Shown here: in pieces, positions 59,787 to 64,000 of the stretch | How the letters are laid out: each line of letters starts with the position of its first letter | Position numbering within the stretch: the first letter of the stretch is position 1 | Origin: Myxococcales bacterium | Lineage (GTDB): Bacteria; Myxococcota; Myxococcia; Myxococcales; JAJYLH01 | Assembly: GCA_021787845.1 (NCBI GenBank) | Contig: JAJYLH010000015.1 | Coordinates: 26,425 to 90,424 of the forward strand | Direction: 5' to 3' | Length of the DNA stretch: 64,000 nt | Program-made: the position numbers and the translations under genes | Notes under the pieces: model-generated | What the model saw: the letters and a program-made list of their open reading frames with translations, nothing else | Database searches by the model: none | What the model was told of the DNA's origin: nothing

Positions 59787-61397
59787 ATGAACTTGCGTTT
59801 CCAGCTCGCGCTCCTGGTCGCCGCGGCGATTGCGGCATCGCTGGCGCTCGCCATGAGCACCACGATTTCCATGACCCGCGCGGCGCTGCAGCAGGACGCG
59901 AAGGTCGCCGCGGTCGACGGCGCGGACGACATCGCGAAGGACCTGCAGCGGCTGCCGCCGGTGAGCGACGAGGCCATCGAGCGGCGGCTGGAAGCGGCGC
60001 TGCGCAAGCACCGGCAGTTGACGGAAATCACCCTCGAGCTCCAGGCGGCGAACAACGACGTCTCCGAGTACAGCTTCCGGTCGAGCCAGGACGTCTTCAT
60101 CAAGCGCCACCTCGCGGCGCTCAAGCACGAGGGGCCGAGGACCATCAGCGCGTCGGTGGCGGAGAACGGCGAGCGAAGCTTCTCGGTCTCGGTGCCGCTC
60201 TCCGGGCGGATCGGGAACGGGCAGATCAAGGTGATGGTGTCCCTGGGGTCGGTGGACAAGGCGATGGGGACCCTCTCGCACGTCATCGCCGAGGTGGCGG
60301 CGGCGGCGGTGCTGCTCGCCGCGCTCCTCGCGGTGCTCATCGCCGACCTGCTCGTCGGGAGGCCTCTCGCCCGGCTCGCGTCGGCGATGGGCGAGGTCAG
60401 CCAGGGCGCTCTCGATCGGCGCGTCGAGCGGCGAGGGCCCCCAGAGGTGCGCGACGTTTCCGAGGCGTTCAACCGGATGCTCGACCGGCTCGAGGAGGCG
60501 GACCTCGCGGTGCGCAGCTTCAACGAGCGGCTGGCGAGCGAGGTGGCCCAGGCGACGCAGAGCCTGTCGGAGAAGAACGCCGCTCTCGCTCAGCTCAACG
60601 ACCTGTTGATCCGCGCGCGGGAGGACCTCGCCCACCGGGAGCGGCTGGCGGCGCTCGGCCAGCTCGCGGCGCAGCTCGCGCACGAAGTCGGCACGCCCCT
60701 GGGGAGCGTCAGCGGTCACCTCCAGCTCGCGCTCGCCGACGCCGACACGCCGGCGCAGACGCACGAGCGGCTGGTCATCGCGAGCCAGGAGGTCCAACGG
60801 GTCAGCCGCATCATCCGCGACTACCTCGACTCGACGCGGCGGATGGAGCCGGAGCTGTCGGCGATCGACGTCGAGCGCACGCTCAAGGAAGCGGTCGAGG
60901 TCGCCCGCGGCGGCAACCCGCAGCGGCGGGCGCAGGTGGCGGTCGAGGTGGGCGAGGACGCGCGCTCGTGGCGGACCGACGAGGGTGTGGTCCGGCAGAT
61001 TCTGGTGAACCTGGTGGCGAACGCGCTGGACGCGGTCGGGCAGAAAGAGAGCGACACCGCTCCGGTCGAGGTCATGGCGTCGACCGAGGAGCGGCAGGGC
61101 GCCCGGGGCGCGCCGCGGGAGCTGGTGCTCAAGGTGGTCGACCATGGCGCCGGTCTCACCCCGGAGCAGCTCGGGCGGATGTTCGAACCGTTCTACACGA
61201 CCAAGGGCCGCGGCAAGGGGACGGGTCTCGGGCTCGCCGTCTGCCGCGAGCTGGCGCGGGCTCTGGGCGGGCGCATCGAAGCGGCGAGCGAGCTCGGCAA
61301 AGAGACGACCTTCACCGTCCACGTGCCCGACGGCGACGAGGTCCTCCGCCGCGCCCAGGCCGCGAACGCCCCCAAGCCAGCGGCCACCGTTCATTGA
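59787..61397 (+). CDS. Sensor histidine kinase (HAMP, HisKA, HATPase)
   Basis: LGQLAAQLAHEVGTPLGSVSGHLQL, NLVANALDAV, GTGLGLAVCRELARALGG. Confidence 0.93.
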   Translation: MNLRFQLALLVAAAIAASLALAMSTTISMTRAALQQDAKVAAVDGADDIAKDLQRLPPVSDEAIERRLEAALRKHRQLTEITLELQAANNDVSEYSFRSSQDVFIKRHLAALKHEGPRTISASVAENGERSFSVSVPLSGRIGNGQIKVMVSLGSVDKAMGTLSHVIAEVAAAAVLLAALLAVLIADLLVGRPLARLASAMGEVSQGALDRRVERRGPPEVRDVSEAFNRMLDRLEEADLAVRSFNERLASEVAQATQSLSEKNAALAQLNDLLIRAREDLAHRERLAALGQLAAQLAHEVGTPLGSVSGHLQLALADADTPAQTHERLVIASQEVQRVSRIIRDYLDSTRRMEPELSAIDVERTLKEAVEVARGGNPQRRAQVAVEVGEDARSWRTDEGVVRQILVNLVANALDAVGQKESDTAPVEVMASTEERQGARGAPRELVLKVVDHGAGLTPEQLGRMFEPFYTTKGRGKGTGLGLAVCRELARALGGRIEAASELGKETTFTVHVPDGDEVLRRAQAANAPKPAATVH

Positions 61398-61639
61398 ACC
61401 GGGCCATTTCCGTTCAGCCCGCGCGCCCACGCTGCTCATCTCGCGGGCTTACGCCGCTCATCCCGAGGGCAATCGGGGAGCATGAGCGTGAGGCCGCGGC
61501 GGGCGCGCCTCGAGCGCGGTTTCATTGAAGGGAGCGGCAGCGGCTACGCTTCACAGGAGCCCTTGGGGAGGCCGAAGCGCTCCACCGCGAACCGCAACGA
61601 CGATGGAGTGAGACTGCACGACGATCCGGCGTCCGCGTC

Positions 61640-62290
61640 GCACAGCTCCTGGTCCGCGCCGCGCAGCTCCCGATCCGCGCCGCACAGCTCCGGGTGCGCG
61701 CCGCGTAGCTCCTGGTCCGCGCCGCGCAGCTCCCGATCCGCGCCGCACAGCTCCGGGTGCGCGCCGCGTAGCTCCTGGTCCGCGCCGCGCAGCTCCCGGT
61801 TCGCGCCGCGCAGCTCCCGGTTCGCGCCGCGCAGCTCCCGGTTCGCGCCGCGCAGCTCCCGGTTCGCGCCGCGCAGCTCCCGGTTCGCGCCGCGCAGGTC
61901 ATGTCTCATGTTGCGCAGTTGTCGGTTCCCTCAGCGCAGTCGCGGGTCCATCGCGCGCAGTTAACACTTCCTCTGGCGCAGCTCATGGTCGCTGTTGCGC
62001 AGTTGTCAGTACGCCCAGCGCAGTCGCGGGTCCGGGTTGCGCAGTTGACAGTTCACCCAGCGCAGCTCCCAGTCACTGTTGCGCAGTTGTCATTCCATGC
62101 CGCGCAGCCACCGGTTCGCGCTGCGCAGCGCCTCCTCACTGTTGCGCAGTTATCGTTCCCTTTCGCGCAGCTCCGGTTCCACTCCGCGCAGCTCCCGTTC
62201 CACTCCGCGCAACTCCCGTTCCCTTTCGCGCAGCTCCGGTTCCACTCCGCGCAGCTCCCGTTCCACTCCGCGCAGCTTCTCGTCCCGCCT
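61640..62290. repeat. Tandem array, 31 uninterrupted 21-bp units with conserved GCGCAG core
   Basis: GCGCAGCTCCCGGTTCGCGCC x5 plus diverged units in perfect 21-bp register; perfect 63-bp super-repeat 61661-61723/61724-61786. Confidence 0.95.
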
Positions 62291-62576
62291 GCGCCGCCTC
62301 TTTTTCGCGCGTACGCCTCCTTTCCCGGCGCGCATCGCTGTCATTCCGGGCGTCACAGCTTCATCCTCCACGCTCACCGATCCCTTTTCCGCGCGCACGG
62401 ACCATGCTCCAAGACGCGCACGGACCTCGCTCCAAGACGCGCACGGCCGGGGCATCGATGGGGACGCCCCGGCCCGCGGGTTGGGTGCTACGGCGCTAAA
62501 CTGCTGGCGGCAATCCGCTTCGTTCGGGTTGCGGCGGCGCCCCCCCTCCCCAAGCCCTCGCCCGCCAAGAACGCCG

Positions 62577-62810
62577 ATGGCCGAGCCGATGCCGAGCGAG
62601 GCCGCTGCTGCACTGCCACACGCCGAGCGGCTCCTCTGGGCCGAGCTGTTCCGCCGGACGTGGGGCGGCGACGCTCTCGAATGTTCTCGCTGCCACGGAC
62701 GCCTGCGCCCGATCGCCGCGCTGCATGACCCCGAGGAGATCGCCCGCTACCTCGCCCACACCGACGAGACGACCACCTACGCCCGAGGCCAACCGCTGAT
62801 GGCGGCGTAG
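62577..62810 (+). pseudogene. C-terminal remnant of an IS91-like (Y2) transposase
   Basis: LLWAELFRRTWGGDALECSRCHGRLRPIAALHDPEEIARYL resembles the C-terminal zinc-motif region of these transposases; no N-terminal catalytic part present. Confidence 0.7.
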
Positions 62811-62946
62811 CTCCTCTCGATCCTTCCGCCAGCTCTTCCGCGGGCGCTTTCAGGCCGCCCGCTGGGAGAGGTTCATCTCGACGCCGGCCAAGGGCGCTCG
62901 ACTTGACGCTTCCGGACAGAACATCTACGCTCCCTGCCCGTGAACG

Positions 62947-63669
62947 ATGCCGACTCGGACTGCCAGCGACACTCGACCACGACGCCACCGAGGCCCGGGT
63001 TCCCACCCGGGGACCGCTTGGGTGCCCTACACGTTACGCGGACGGATTGTCCTCGTGTTTGGTGGGTCACTCCTGCTCCTCGTCACCGGTGCCGTTCTGC
63101 TCGCGGGGCGCGGCGCGGGCCAGGCTCCATCCACGAGTTCGGCGACCACTTCTCGCGCCACGGCGCCGGTCTCGGTTACGAGCACACTTCCGACCTTGAA
63201 GAAGTCGACCGGAGAGCCGCAGCGCTACCATCAGGTGCTGTCGCGGGACAATGGGCGTGACGCCGTCGGCGTCTGGGAGAAGGGGCCCTCGCCGACGGCG
63301 CAGTTCGCGAAACGGGCGCTAGTGCCTTTGACTCCGGAAGAGGAAGACGTGCTCCGGCATCACCCGCCGGAGGATCTCTCGCAGCTAATCGCGGGCGCGA
63401 TGCAAGCGTACGTGCACGCGGACGACGCGCATCGTGCGGAGGCAGACCGTCGCTACCTAATGCTCTTGAACCTCGCGGCGAAGCTTGAGTCGGACCGGGT
63501 GTCGGCGACGCCAGCGGAGATTCACACGCAGCATGACTACCTCAATGCGGTGGCCGCGAAACAGGCCGCATGGCAGCAACTCTCTCCACCGCAACGTGCC
63601 GAGAGGGAATCGGAGTTCAAGTACCAGTTCTTTCAGACGCGGCTCGGTCCGCACAAGGAAATACCATGA
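62947..63669 (+). CDS. Hypothetical membrane-anchored helical protein
   Basis: TM segment LVFGGSLLLLVTGAVLLAG followed by Ser/Thr linker and helical domain. Confidence 0.55.
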   Translation: MPTRTASDTRPRRHRGPGSHPGTAWVPYTLRGRIVLVFGGSLLLLVTGAVLLAGRGAGQAPSTSSATTSRATAPVSVTSTLPTLKKSTGEPQRYHQVLSRDNGRDAVGVWEKGPSPTAQFAKRALVPLTPEEEDVLRHHPPEDLSQLIAGAMQAYVHADDAHRAEADRRYLMLLNLAAKLESDRVSATPAEIHTQHDYLNAVAAKQAAWQQLSPPQRAERESEFKYQFFQTRLGPHKEIP

Positions 63670-64000
63670 AACGAGTCACCCTGCTGTTTGCCCTCGCCAT
63701 CGTCCTCGCCATCTTGCCTGCAGCCGCGTCGGCCACGGTCGCGTATCAGGAGGAGCCGAGCGTTGGCGATTTCATCTGGCTTGCTGACTACCTGACAGCG
63801 GGACTACCCTACACCTTCGAAACCCGGAACCTGACCGGAGAGAACGCCGATACTGTGATGTACCTGCTCTACCACGACTGGGTATCCAGACACCTCAGGT
63901 GTCTTGGTCCCCGATCCGCTCACCCTGAGGTGCCCGCGCCCACGGAGCATGAATGGAGCACGGCAAGCATGCGCGGGCCTCGAAGGGCGAGCGCGAGGGT
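63666..64000 (+). CDS. Hypothetical secreted protein, truncated by window edge
   Basis: Signal peptide MKRVTLLFALAIVLAILPAAASA; ATG overlaps the upstream stop; frame open to window end. Confidence 0.6.
   Translation, partial: MKRVTLLFALAIVLAILPAAASATVAYQEEPSVGDFIWLADYLTAGLPYTFETRNLTGENADTVMYLLYHDWVSRHLRCLGPRSAHPEVPAPTEHEWSTASMRGPRRASAR

Noticed and set aside
59787-61397. Orphan histidine kinase as an unusual signalling system
   Set aside because: Standard HAMP/HisKA/HATPase kinase; orphan kinases are common in this type of genome.
61640-62290. Possible CRISPR array or tracr-like repeat
   Set aside because: 21-bp period with a 6-bp core is too short for repeat-spacer organisation; no cas genes.

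Overview
High-GC chromosomal window; gene content and lipoprotein/porin style suggest a Myxococcota/Deltaproteobacteria-like organism (inference only). Main blocks: a Wzx-like flippase end, a glycosyltransferase, KamA and RimK; a PMT-type glycosyltransferase; a LolD/FtsX ABC system divergent from a complete TolC-MFP-RND efflux operon; PstS with a porin; cydAB; otsB; xerD-yciO; argJ; an FHA protein; a str-S10-partial spc ribosomal protein block (rpsL, rpsG, fusA, tuf, rpsJ, rplD...rpsZ); rsmE; a complete shikimate-pathway cluster with unusual fusions; a DUF433/DUF5615 toxin-antitoxin pair; a PBP; an ABC-2 transporter; plsC; TPR, NUDIX and histidine kinase genes. The end of the window holds a large tandem array and a transposase remnant. 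Most notable observations: (1) all seven shikimate steps on five polypeptides, including an AroD-AroE-AroK trifunctional protein and a chorismate synthase-chorismate mutase fusion, while the CM-like domain on DAHP synthase looks catalytically dead; (2) a 9 x 42-bp array, every unit carrying the dyad CAGGT-N11-ACCTG, just upstream of and in frame with DAHP synthase; (3) a 31-unit, indel-free 21-bp array whose substitution pattern fits a heptapeptide AQLxVxx; (4) nine dispersed intergenic palindromic elements built from GATCGGTCC 9-mers; (5) no rplC between rpsJ and rplD, and a spc operon that stops after rpsZ next to one of the dispersed elements. All calls are by eye from the sequence and ORF track; no database search was run.
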